Shown here: one piece after another, positions 18,951 through 26,257 of the stretch | How positions within the stretch are numbered: position 1 is the first letter of the stretch | Layout of the letters: every line of letters begins with the position of its first letter | Assembly: GCA_946625225.1 (NCBI GenBank) | Contig: CAMOTA010000013.1 | Location: 1 to 42,388 of the forward strand | DNA length: 42,388 nt | Reading direction: 5' to 3' | From: UBA9715 sp003452695 | GTDB lineage: Bacteria; Actinomycetota; Coriobacteriia; Coriobacteriales; Eggerthellaceae | Notes under the pieces: model-generated | The model's input: only the letters and a program-made list of their open reading frames with translations | Told to the model about the DNA's origin: nothing | Database searches by the model: none | Made by a program: the position numbers and the translations under genes

Positions 18951-19008
18951 GGCGGGAGGGAGGGAGGGCGCGAGGGCGGGAGGGCGCGAGGGCGGGCGGG
19001 AGGGAGGC
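18951..19008 (+). other. G-run tract with quadruplex potential
   Basis: About a dozen GGG runs are separated by one to four bases on the plus strand, for example GGGAGGGAGGGAGGG. This satisfies the simple G-quadruplex pattern several times over. It directly follows the nested palindromes. Confidence 0.75.
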
Positions 19009-19019
19009 CCCTTCCCAGA

Positions 19020-19060
19020 GCGCCTGCTGCTGTCACTCGCCTGCCAGCCGCAGCAGGCGC
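19020..19060 (-). terminator. Hairpin downstream of the Ig-like remnant
   Basis: GCGCCTGCTG (19020-19029) pairs with CAGCAGGCGC (19051-19060). It lies just past the stop of the minus-strand pseudogene ending at 19072 and may be its old terminator; no T-run follows. Confidence 0.45.
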
Positions 19061-19071
19061 GTGCGGCAGTT

Positions 19072-19375
19072 CTACCTGACCCGGATTTTCGTTTTCACGA
19101 CCGCCGCCTTCGCCCGGTATTTCCCATCGCCCGACGCTCGGATGCGCACCTTCAAAGAGCAGGAGCCGCAGGGCGGCTTCTTGCCGACAACGGGCTTGCC
19201 CGAGCTCGTCACGCGGATCAGGCTCCTTGCTTTCCCGGAACATGCAACCAGCCGGCAGGTCACCGGACCTCCGGCTTTCGAAACTTGGAACGCCTTCTTC
19301 GTGGGAACCGTGCATTTTGAACGCTTCAGTCGCGCGCTTCACGACAAGAGTTTTCTTTGCGGCCTTCGCGGTCAT
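19072..19375 (-). pseudogene. Frameshifted Ig-like domain fragment of a surface protein
   Basis: Two minus-strand frames joined by a frameshift near 19315 give a lysine-rich Ig-like domain: an opening AKAAKKTLVVKR, then KKAFQVSKAGGP, VACSGKARSLIRVTSSGKP, LKVRIRASGDGKYRAKA and a final KIRVR before the stop. This pattern (Lys-rich strands, VTSSGK turn, G.GKY.A) is typical of C-terminal Ig-like repeats in coriobacterial and clostridial surface proteins. There is no signal peptide or start, so it is a remnant. Its 5' end lies exactly at the 5' end of the truncated antitoxin, suggesting one rearrangement joined them. Confidence 0.5.
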
Positions 19376-19535
19376 GCGCAGCGACGACTACGACCGCATG
19401 CTGAGCGACCGCGATGATGCGACAAGACAGAAGCTGCTCGAGCGCATGGTCCTCGCCGAGCACAAAGTATCCGAGGGAAAGTTCGCGGACTACGACGAGG
19501 CGACAAGGGAGCTGAAGGCGAAATATGGCCTATAG
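19374..19535 (+). pseudogene. Truncated Phd/YefM-type antitoxin
   Basis: The surviving 53 residues begin at AVMRSDDYDRM, which matches the mid-protein AVMS.DDYE segment of Phd/YefM antitoxins, and continue through an acidic/basic helical C-terminus (EGKFADYDEATRELKAKYG) of the toxin-neutralising kind. The DNA-binding N-terminal half is missing because the upstream DNA is the Ig-like remnant. An ATG at 19374 could still start a short peptide, but no ribosome-binding site is evident. It overlaps the toxin gene by 11 bp, as in intact modules. Confidence 0.6.
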
Positions 19536-19923
19536 GCGCGTAATCCTCGATTCAGCCGAAGCCGACCGAGACGAGATAGTCGAGCACCTCATCGAGTCGA
19601 CGGGCAGCACGAAGGCGTCGGCGGGCTTCTTGGACTCGATGGACCGCGAAGTGGGATTGATTAGCGAGCTTCCGGCGATCCATGCCCTTTCCCGAATTCC
19701 CGCAGTCGCAAAAAGGGGCTACCGGGTTGCTCTGCTCGGAAGCTATGCAATGCCGTATCGCTTCGAGGACGATACAATCTATATCGCGCACGCCAAGCAT
19801 GTTCATGCTCGGCCCGTTCAACAGCACTATCCTGCGCATCTGCATAGAAGCCCCCTTTCGGCTTGCCTTCATTGCGCGCCCAGCGGGGAAACAATCCGTA
19901 CGCACATGATTGCCACGCTATAA
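19525..19923 (+). CDS. ParE/RelE-type toxin with replaced C-terminus
   Basis: Residues 1-90 match the ParE/RelE toxin fold: VILDSAEADRDEIVEHLIE, a second helix, and the strands YRVALLGSYAMPYRFEDDTIYIAHA. After IYIAHA the expected last strand and helix, which carry residues important for activity, are absent; about 40 residues are translated instead from the antisense of a duplicated aroQ start region. The toxin is therefore probably inactive or altered. It overlaps the truncated antitoxin by 11 bp. Total length 132 residues against the usual 95-105. Confidence 0.7.
   Translation: MAYRRVILDSAEADRDEIVEHLIESTGSTKASAGFLDSMDREVGLISELPAIHALSRIPAVAKRGYRVALLGSYAMPYRFEDDTIYIAHAKHVHARPVQQHYPAHLHRSPLSACLHCAPSGETIRTHMIATL
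19785..19882 (-). repeat. Duplicated aroQ ribosome-binding site and first codons
   Basis: Near-copy of 17503-17602 in the same orientation. It retains a ribosome-binding site and an ATG that would begin MQMRRIVLLNGPSMNMLGVR, then runs into antisense toxin sequence. Any product would be an AroQ N-terminal stub. Confidence 0.85.
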
Positions 19924-20009
19924 TGCGACTGGCAGAGAGCGCCGCAATTCGCTTCGCGCATTTGCAGCATGCGCCCAGAAATCGCCGCTATGCGAAAGGA
20001 CAGCACCAC

Positions 20010-20546
20010 GTGAATAATACGATATTGGCAGCGATGGTTGCCACAGCCCTCGTGCTTGCCGGATGCGCGGGCAGCCAGACCAGTTCGGACGCGAGCATCA
20101 GCCCATCGCCAAGTTCAACTGTCCAGACCGCCCAATCCTCCACGGAAGCATCGTCGAACGCGCCTACGAACAGCAGTTCCTTCACCGCTCCCGTATCGAC
20201 CATTGCGATGAAGGCAAACGGCGTATCGCTTCAGATGACGCTTGCCGACACGGAAGCTGCACTCGCTCTAGCGGAGCTGCTGGGTAACGGACCGATTTCG
20301 GTATCCCTGCGCCCGTATGGCGGATTCGAGAAAGTAGGTTCGCTGCCGCAGGCACTGCCGACGAGCGATAGGCAAGTCGCAACGGCTCCCGGCGATGTAA
20401 TGTTGTACCAGGGAAATCAGATTTCGATTTTCTACGACACGAACACCTGGGAGTACACGCCACTCGGCCACATAGAAGGCGCTACGGCCCAAAGCCTGCT
20501 CGATGCCTTGGGGGAAGGGGATGTTGCGATGGAGTTGTCGCTGTAA
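20010..20546 (+). CDS. Lipoprotein with cyclophilin-like domain
   Basis: A 178-residue exported lipoprotein. The signal peptide ends in the lipobox VLAGC, followed by a Ser/Thr/Ala-rich spacer to about residue 60. The remainder fits the bacterial cyclophilin-like domain: TLADTEAALALAELL, GFEKVGSLPQALPTSDRQV, GDVMLYQGNQISIFYDTN and YTPLGHIEG. Members are not shown to be prolyl isomerases; the function is unknown. The start is a GTG with AAAGGA 9 nt upstream. It is one of few plus-strand genes and has no operon partner. Confidence 0.8.
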   Translation: MNNTILAAMVATALVLAGCAGSQTSSDASISPSPSSTVQTAQSSTEASSNAPTNSSSFTAPVSTIAMKANGVSLQMTLADTEAALALAELLGNGPISVSLRPYGGFEKVGSLPQALPTSDRQVATAPGDVMLYQGNQISIFYDTNTWEYTPLGHIEGATAQSLLDALGEGDVAMELSL

Positions 20547-20675
20547 GGAATCGGCCGCGTTTCACAATGGAATTCGCATCGTTTCGGAGGCTTTTGCTGG
20601 GCCTCGATAGTTGTCAGGCCTAAATGTGGTTGCCATTTCGCAGAGTGGCCGCATGTTGGGCTATCGCGCGCGGAG

Positions 20676-21755
20676 CTACGATATGGCCTTCTGCATGACG
20701 TCGAACAGGTCCAGATCGTCGGGAATGACGAATGCGCCCGTTATGTCCGCAATGTCGCGCACGGTCTCCACGGCTTGGCCCACGAGCATGCCGACGCCGT
20801 CGTGCGCGTTGCAGCCAGCTGCGCGTGCCGCCGCCAGAAGCGCCGTCTCGCCATGAGCATAGACGACGTCCAGAACGGTTTGGCGCGCGGACAGCGCAGA
20901 TGTGTTGAAAGGCGCTGGGTCTCCCGGGTTCATGCCGAGCGGCGTGGCATCGACGACAATGTCGGCACTGGCAATGTCGTCGACGCCATCCGGATCGTAG
21001 ACACGTGCCAGTACAGGTGGCGAATCGCCGTCTGCTTCGGTTCGCTCCACCCGATTGTTGCCATTCTCCTGGTCGACGGACCCATCATGGACATCTGGGC
21101 CGTGGCAGCCGCGCAGATCGCGCTGGATTCCCTGGAAGCCACTGCTAGTTCGACTGCCCAGACGCTGCGGGCCATTCGAACTGTCTGCCCCATCCAAGCC
21201 GCTCGCGCCGCTTAGGTTGCCTGGAGCCTCGCCGGCGCGCAGAGCCCGCCAGCGCTCTGTATAGCGGGCCGTGGCTTGCTGCGTGCGCACGGGGTCGCGG
21301 CCGAACAGGAGCACCTGCGCGGCACCCGCCTGAACGCATGCGTGCAAAATGGAAAGCGATGTGGGACCCGTGCCGCACACGACCACGTTTGCGCCTGCCA
21401 CCTGCGCACCGCAGCGTTGCAGAAAGGCAACGCAGCCCTTGCCATCGGTGTTGTCGGCGTGCACATGGCCGTTGCCGCGCACCAGAACGTTCGCACCCTG
21501 CGCCATCGTGGCCGCAGAGCTATGGCTGTCGGCAAATGCAAAGGCCAGCGGCTTGTAAGGCATGGTGATGTTGCAGGCCAACCAGTCGCGTGCTTCCAGC
21601 ACCTCTCTCGCTTGCCGCTCGGTCGCGCAATCCGCCAAACCGTATTCCCACGCCAACCCCAAGGCACGATAAGCCGCGTTGTGCATGGCGGGCGATTTCG
21701 AATGCGCCACCGGATGTCCCAGCACGAACAGCTTCGCCGGAAGACTATCGCACAT
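20676..21755 (-). CDS. aroE: Shikimate dehydrogenase with an internal insertion
   Basis: AroE reduces 3-dehydroshikimate with NADPH. Conserved features are HSKSPAMHN (shikimate binding), NITMPYK with the catalytic Lys, NTDGKG with the catalytic Asp, VVCGTGPTSLS for the nucleotide and DATPLGM. The protein has 359 residues against the usual 270-290; residues about 175-247 (DNA 21015-21233) form a Gly/Asn/Asp-rich insertion in the NADP domain, after the strand carrying FGRDP. ATG 21755 has AAGGGAG 8 nt upstream; longer starts do not. It lies away from the main aro operon, 123 bp after mltG. Confidence 0.93.
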   Translation of the reverse strand: MCDSLPAKLFVLGHPVAHSKSPAMHNAAYRALGLAWEYGLADCATERQAREVLEARDWLACNITMPYKPLAFAFADSHSSAATMAQGANVLVRGNGHVHADNTDGKGCVAFLQRCGAQVAGANVVVCGTGPTSLSILHACVQAGAAQVLLFGRDPVRTQQATARYTERWRALRAGEAPGNLSGASGLDGADSSNGPQRLGSRTSSGFQGIQRDLRGCHGPDVHDGSVDQENGNNRVERTEADGDSPPVLARVYDPDGVDDIASADIVVDATPLGMNPGDPAPFNTSALSARQTVLDVVYAHGETALLAAARAAGCNAHDGVGMLVGQAVETVRDIADITGAFVIPDDLDLFDVMQKAIS

Positions 21756-21878
21756 AGCGCGCGCTCCCTTCATGGTCGCATCTTGCCAAGCCGCCAAAAC
21801 GGCCGGGCCCGGCACCCGCGCGAATCACCGCTGGTCACGGCCAAACCGGCAACTGCGGGCCAGAAACCGCGAAGCTGG

Positions 21879-23009
21879 CTATTCGTAGGCGGCCTGATGG
21901 TTCTCGTAGGTTTCGGAGAACGTGTAGTTCATGCCGCCGCTGCCGTTGGGCTCGAAGTAGAAGTAGTAGTAATTGGTGGTCTCGGGCTTGCACACCGCCT
22001 GAATGCACGCCAAGCTCGGCGAGTTAATCGGCGTGGGAATGCCCAGGCCATAAACGTAGTAGGTGTTGTAGTCGTTGTAGGCCTGCACGTCTTCGGGCGT
22101 GGGGTCGTGGCCGACCACGTAGGCCACGGTGGCATCGGACTGCAGGGGCATGCCCGCGGCAATGCGGTTGTAGAACACCGACGACACGGTCGCGCGATGC
22201 TGCTCGTCGGACTCCTTTTCCACGATGGAAGCCAGCTTCATCGTCTCGTAGCGCGAAAGACCCTGGCTCTCGGGATAGCTCCAATCCACCGTTGCCGTTT
22301 CGGAGGCGAACTGGTCGAGCATCGAGCGCACGATGGATTCGGCCGTGGAGTCGTCGTTGAAGGGATACGTCTTCGGGAACAGGAAGCCTTCCAGCGACTG
22401 CTCGCCCGCATCGGCCAGGAAGCTGTAGTCGTTCGCGTAGTACGAAGCGTTGCCGGCCGCCGCTGTGAAGGCATCCACCGTAATGCGGTTCTGGGTGGCC
22501 GCAGCCACGATCTCGGCCGTTTGCAGCAGGGTGGATCCCTCCGGCACCGTGAAGGTGTTGGCCGCAACCGGCGTTTGCAGAATCGTGATTATCTCATCGA
22601 CCGACTGGCCTCCCACCAGGGTGTACACACCTGGCTGCAAATTGCCTTCCACGCCAAGCTCGCTGACGCGGTCGGTGAACTCGTTCGTGCTGGCAATCAG
22701 GCCATCGTCGAGCAGCGTCTTGGCTATGGATTTCGCGCCTTCGCCTTCCGCCACCACGATTTCCACTTCGTGCCCCGCCGGCAGCATCTGCGTGGCACCG
22801 CAACTGCGCGTGAAATTCAACACGCTTACAACGATGATGATCAGGGCCACGACCAGCACGGCCAGCCCCACGATGGCGGGAAGCGGGCTGCGTTTGGGTT
22901 GGATGGCAGACGTGTCGTAGGTGCGAAACATCTTGTCGCCCTTGGCATGAGCCGATCGGGCGGCATGGGTGGGATTCGCCGAATACGTAACGTTCTTGCG
23001 AGGCGACAT
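21879..23009 (-). CDS. mltG: Endolytic murein transglycosylase
   Basis: MltG (376 residues) cuts nascent glycan strands and so sets their length. A cytoplasmic N-terminus of about 60 residues precedes one membrane helix (AIVGLAVLVVALIIIVVSVL), then a LysM-like region and the YceG domain. The catalytic Glu is in ASIVEKES; PLQSDATVAY, YNTYYVYGLGIPTPI and SPSLACIQA are typical downstream motifs. ATG 23009 follows AAAGGA. It lies 10 bp after ruvX, a pairing seen in many Gram-positive genomes. Confidence 0.95.
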   Translation of the reverse strand: MSPRKNVTYSANPTHAARSAHAKGDKMFRTYDTSAIQPKRSPLPAIVGLAVLVVALIIIVVSVLNFTRSCGATQMLPAGHEVEIVVAEGEGAKSIAKTLLDDGLIASTNEFTDRVSELGVEGNLQPGVYTLVGGQSVDEIITILQTPVAANTFTVPEGSTLLQTAEIVAAATQNRITVDAFTAAAGNASYYANDYSFLADAGEQSLEGFLFPKTYPFNDDSTAESIVRSMLDQFASETATVDWSYPESQGLSRYETMKLASIVEKESDEQHRATVSSVFYNRIAAGMPLQSDATVAYVVGHDPTPEDVQAYNDYNTYYVYGLGIPTPINSPSLACIQAVCKPETTNYYYFYFEPNGSGGMNYTFSETYENHQAAYE

Positions 23010-23019
23010 GGGGATTCCT

Positions 23020-23448
23020 TTACCGTTCAGAGTCGGCCGGTTCACGCGCATCCAGCCAAGCTTGCAAAAAGAGACTTGCGGCTATCATATCCACTTTGCC
23101 GCGCATGGCTTTCTCGCTGTACCCCTTTTCACGCAAACTCCGTTTGGCCTCGGACGAGCTAAGGCGCTCATCTGCGAATTCGCATGGAATTGCCACGAGT
23201 TTGGAAACCTCGGCCGCGAAATCGCGCACGCGCTGCGCTTGCGGTCCTTCCTCGCCCCCAAGGGTGAGGGGAAGGCCGCAGAGCAGGCATTCGGGTTCCC
23301 AATCGGCCAGAACGCGCCGAAACGACTTCGCCCCGGCGCGCACTTCGTCGGCGGGTAGCACGCACACGGGCGTGGCAATGCGCTCGCCCGGGTCGCTTAC
23401 CGCAATTCCCACGCGTTTCTCGCCTATGTCCAGCGCCAGCACTCGCAT
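23020..23448 (-). CDS. ruvX: RuvX/YqgF Holliday-junction resolvase-like nuclease
   Basis: A 142-residue RNase H-fold protein of the YqgF family, involved in 16S rRNA 5'-end maturation in E. coli and able to resolve junctions in some species. Motifs are LALDIGEKRVGIA (first acidic residue), LLCGLPLTLGG, FADERLSS and KVDMIAAS with the last Asp. It starts 8 bp after the M18 peptidase stop and ends 10 bp before mltG, so all three are probably one transcript. Confidence 0.94.
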   Translation of the reverse strand: MRVLALDIGEKRVGIAVSDPGERIATPVCVLPADEVRAGAKSFRRVLADWEPECLLCGLPLTLGGEEGPQAQRVRDFAAEVSKLVAIPCEFADERLSSSEAKRSLREKGYSEKAMRGKVDMIAASLFLQAWLDAREPADSER

Positions 23449-23456
23449 GCAGCCAA

Positions 23457-24899
23457 CTATTCGGCGTCGCGCAGGAAGGCCAGATAGCCCTTGTAGGCTT
23501 CGTACAGGTCGGCCTTGCTCGTAACTTCCCAAGGGGCGTGCATGGAAAGCACGGCCACGCCGCTGTCGATAACGTCCATGCCGTACTTGGCCGGCAGGTA
23601 CGCGATGGTCCCGCCGCCGCCTGCGTCCACCTTGCCCAGCTCGGCGGTCTGGAAGGCAACGTCGGCATCGTCCATGATGCGGCGGATGCGCGCGACGAAC
23701 TCGGCCGAAGCATCGTTGCTGCCCGACTTGCCGCGAGCTCCCGTGTATTTGTTGAAGACCAGGCCATGGCCGAGATAGGCAGCGTTCTTGGGTTCGAACA
23801 CGCTGGCATACGCAGGGTCCAGCGCGGCCGATACGTCGCTGGAAAGCATGCGCGAAGAGGCCAGTGCGCGGCGCAGGGCGATGTCGCCGCCTTCGCCCGC
23901 CAGCTCCAGCAGCATGGCCACCACGTTCTCGAAGAACTGCGAGGCCATTCCCGTAGCGCCGACGCTGCCGATTTCCTCTTTGTCCACGAGCACGGTAAGG
24001 GCCGTACGCTCGGGCGTTTCATCGGCAAGCGCCAGCTGCGCCAGCAGCGACGGATGCGCGCATGCAGAGTCGTCCTGGCCGTAGCCGAGAATCATCGACC
24101 GGTCGAAGCCCATCTCGCGGGCGCGACCCGCCGGCACGACCTCGATTTCAGCCGACAGCAGGTCGGCTTCCTCGATGCCGTACTTCTCGGCCAGCAGCTG
24201 CAGCGCCAGCGCCTTCGCGGGTTCCTTCGCCACCATCTTTTCAAGCTCGGTCTTGTCGGCTTCCTTCTTTTCGGCCACGTCGTCGCCCAGGACAAGCGGG
24301 CGGCTGCCCACGAGCACATCCAGGTCCTCGGCGGCCACCACTTCGCCGCCCGTTTTCTTCATTTGCTCCTTGCCCAGGTGAATGAGCAAATCGGACACGC
24401 AGAACACCGGATCGTCGGCATCTTCGCCCACGTTCACGGAAACCACCGTGCCATCCTTTTTCGCCACCACGCCGTGCAGGGCCAGCGGCAACGTTACCCA
24501 CTGGTAGTACTTGATGCCGCCATAGTAATGAGTGTCCAGGTGAACAAGCCCGTTGCGTTCGAACAGCGGGTTCTGCTTCAGGTCCAGACGCGGCGAATCG
24601 ATGTGCGCGCCCAGAATGTTCATGCCCTTCACGAGCGAATCCTTGCCCAGGTGGGCGAAGATAACCGCCTTGCCGTGAATATGCGCATACACCTTGTCGC
24701 CGGGCTTCAGGGTGCGGCCTTCGTCGAAGGCCTCGTACAAATCGCGGTAGCCCGCAGCCTCGGCGCGGGCGATGGATGCCCGCGCTATCTCGCGCTCGGT
24801 CTTGTTTTCGGAAATGAAGTCGATGTAGTCGGCCGCAATGCGCTCGACCTCTTGCAGGTCCTGTTCGTCGTATTTCTTCCACGCAGCTTCGGTTTCCAT
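23457..24899 (-). CDS. M18-family aminopeptidase
   Basis: A 480-residue cytosolic zinc aminopeptidase of family M18 (aspartyl-aminopeptidase type). The metal ligands are visible in GAHIDSPRL (His, and Asp nearby), GYGQDDSACAH (Asp), VDKEEIGS (catalytic and metal Glu) and VLSMHAP (His). ATG 24899 is chosen because GGAG lies 7 nt upstream; the ATG at 24905 is too close to it. First gene of a likely operon with ruvX and mltG. A TATACT box (24945-24950, minus strand) could be its -10 but no good -35 is seen. Confidence 0.93.
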   Translation of the reverse strand: METEAAWKKYDEQDLQEVERIAADYIDFISENKTEREIARASIARAEAAGYRDLYEAFDEGRTLKPGDKVYAHIHGKAVIFAHLGKDSLVKGMNILGAHIDSPRLDLKQNPLFERNGLVHLDTHYYGGIKYYQWVTLPLALHGVVAKKDGTVVSVNVGEDADDPVFCVSDLLIHLGKEQMKKTGGEVVAAEDLDVLVGSRPLVLGDDVAEKKEADKTELEKMVAKEPAKALALQLLAEKYGIEEADLLSAEIEVVPAGRAREMGFDRSMILGYGQDDSACAHPSLLAQLALADETPERTALTVLVDKEEIGSVGATGMASQFFENVVAMLLELAGEGGDIALRRALASSRMLSSDVSAALDPAYASVFEPKNAAYLGHGLVFNKYTGARGKSGSNDASAEFVARIRRIMDDADVAFQTAELGKVDAGGGGTIAYLPAKYGMDVIDSGVAVLSMHAPWEVTSKADLYEAYKGYLAFLRDAE

Positions 24900-25015
24900 G
24901 TGCATGCTCCTATCGAACGATACGGGTTTGCTTTGTCGGGTTCGAGTATAGGTGAACCAGCGGCAAAACGCCGCGGGTTTCCTCCGACTGCAATTCATAT
25001 CCGAGAACTCCGGCG

Positions 25016-25073
25016 GCTTGCTGCGGTCCGGGCGAATTGCGCGGACCGCACATTCGCCCGGACCGCAGCAAGC
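25016..25073. repeat. Perfect 21-bp inverted repeat
   Basis: The arms 25016-25036 and 25053-25073 are exact inverted copies (GCTTGCTGCGGTCCGGGCGA start) with a 16-bp loop that repeats part of the arm. It lies between the zinc-ribbon gene and the M18 peptidase. No T-run follows. Confidence 0.85.
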
Positions 25074-25153
25074 GATGAAGCCCGCTTTTCAGCGCGCATG
25101 CGACTGCCCCGCGGGCAATGCCTCGGGGCGGCGGGGCGGCGGGGCTTGCAGGC

Positions 25154-25735
25154 TTACTCTTCTGCGTCCCAATAGGCCAGGTACCGCGCAGCATCTTGCA
25201 GCTGAACATAGAGGTTCAGCAAATCGGGAAGGAAATCGCTATTGTCGGTGTAGTAGCAGATGCTGACATCGTTCACCTGGATGTACGACCCATCGATGTA
25301 GGGATCGTCGTATTGCGCGAAGCTGAGCCAGTCCAGAAAAATCCCCTCAGGCTCGCTCATTTCGCGACAGTACAGGCCGGTTTCCGCTATGGCGAACCCG
25401 TTCTTGCCGCGGCCGAGCATGGAATCGTCGTGGATAAGATAGACTTCCTCGTCGGGGTCGATGCCCAGGCCGTCGTAGATTTTCTTGCTTACCGAAACGC
25501 AGTCGTCGCCCATTTCTTCCAGAAAATCGGCGCATGCGTCGGCGGCGAAGGCGGCCATCGATTCCCACTGGGCGTAGTACTCCGCATATTCGTCGGCAGC
25601 TCCCGCCTCGATAACGGCTTCGGCCGTGTCTTCATCCAAGACGAACTGCGAATCGCAGTATTCGCACACCACGACCCTGCTGGTCACCTGGTTCTGAATG
25701 GACGCTCCGCATGCCGGGCATTTCATGAGCTTCAT
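25154..25735 (-). CDS. Zinc-ribbon protein of unknown function
   Basis: A 193-residue soluble protein. Residues 5-27 form a zinc ribbon (CPACG and CEYC). Then come an acidic helical segment and a domain with EEVYLIHDDSMLGRGKNGFAIAETGLYCR, which recalls bacterial PH-like domains that follow zinc ribbons and are often used in membrane or protein binding; this is a pattern guess. The C-terminus is helical and acidic. ATG 25735 follows AAGGGGG. No partner gene is adjacent. Confidence 0.75.
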   Translation of the reverse strand: MKLMKCPACGASIQNQVTSRVVVCEYCDSQFVLDEDTAEAVIEAGAADEYAEYYAQWESMAAFAADACADFLEEMGDDCVSVSKKIYDGLGIDPDEEVYLIHDDSMLGRGKNGFAIAETGLYCREMSEPEGIFLDWLSFAQYDDPYIDGSYIQVNDVSICYYTDNSDFLPDLLNLYVQLQDAARYLAYWDAEE

Positions 25736-25905
25736 CGCGTGCCCCCTTTTCTCTCGCTACGCCCATTCTAGCGCACGGAATGGATGGGGCGACCAGGTTG
25801 CTTCGCCCATCGTGAGGACTTTGCAGCTCTCGCCCTTCTTGGCCCGACGCCTCCGCTGCAACCCCACTTTGGCCGCCGAACCACAAGGCTGCGAAACGAG
25901 AAGGT

Positions 25906-25970
25906 GCGCCGGCCCGCGTAGCAAGGGCCGGCGCTACCAGAGTGGCGCAGGGGGACCCGATGCCCTGCGC
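25906..25970. repeat. Two adjacent GC-rich hairpins
   Basis: GCGCCGGCCC/GGGCCGGCGC (25906-25934) is followed after 10 nt by GCGCAGGG/CCCTGCGC (25945-25970). They occupy the 522-bp gap 25736-26257, which otherwise holds only the palindrome at 26199-26240. Open frames here do not look like protein. A structured RNA cannot be excluded but no known class was recognised. Confidence 0.6.
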
Positions 25971-26198
25971 ACATAGAGGAGGCGAAGGAGGGGCAAGGGG
26001 CTACACGGACATGAGCTCGACCAGAACAGAATCGTGAGCAACGCAACCCTCCTTCAAAGGGCATGCTATCACTCGTATCTGCAGGTGAAACGCACTTTTT
26101 CAAAACTGGGAAACCGTGTTGGAACCACTGGTTCGCGTTCCCGACAAGGCACATATATCCGCTGCACGCGCCGAGCAGTCCACGGAACGCACACACAG

Positions 26199-26240
26199 CG
26201 TTGGGGACGTACCCCGCATATGCGGGGTACGCCCCCAACG
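26199..26240. repeat. 42-bp palindrome, REP family B
   Basis: CGTTGGGGACGTACCCCGCA pairs with its inverted copy through a central ATAT, with one unmatched position. It begins 18 bp after the guaB stop, so it may stop that transcript, although no T-run is present. The TTGGGGACGTACCCC core also appears in the terminator-like palindrome at 10044-10159. Confidence 0.8.
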
Positions 26241-26257
26241 ATTCGCCAACGATTCGA

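Noticed and set aside
19552..19905. A second dehydroquinase gene starting MQMRRIVLLNGPS
   Set aside because: Only the first 20 or so codons resemble AroQ; the rest is antisense toxin sequence, so it is a duplicated start region and not a gene.
25768..26238. A 156-residue minus-strand open frame after guaB
   Set aside because: It starts inside the family B palindrome and crosses two hairpins; composition (Cys/Arg/Ser-rich) is not protein-like.
25736..26257. tRNA or riboswitch in the gap
   Set aside because: The two hairpins do not form a cloverleaf, there is no T-loop consensus, and no riboswitch core was recognised; no tRNA was seen anywhere in the window.
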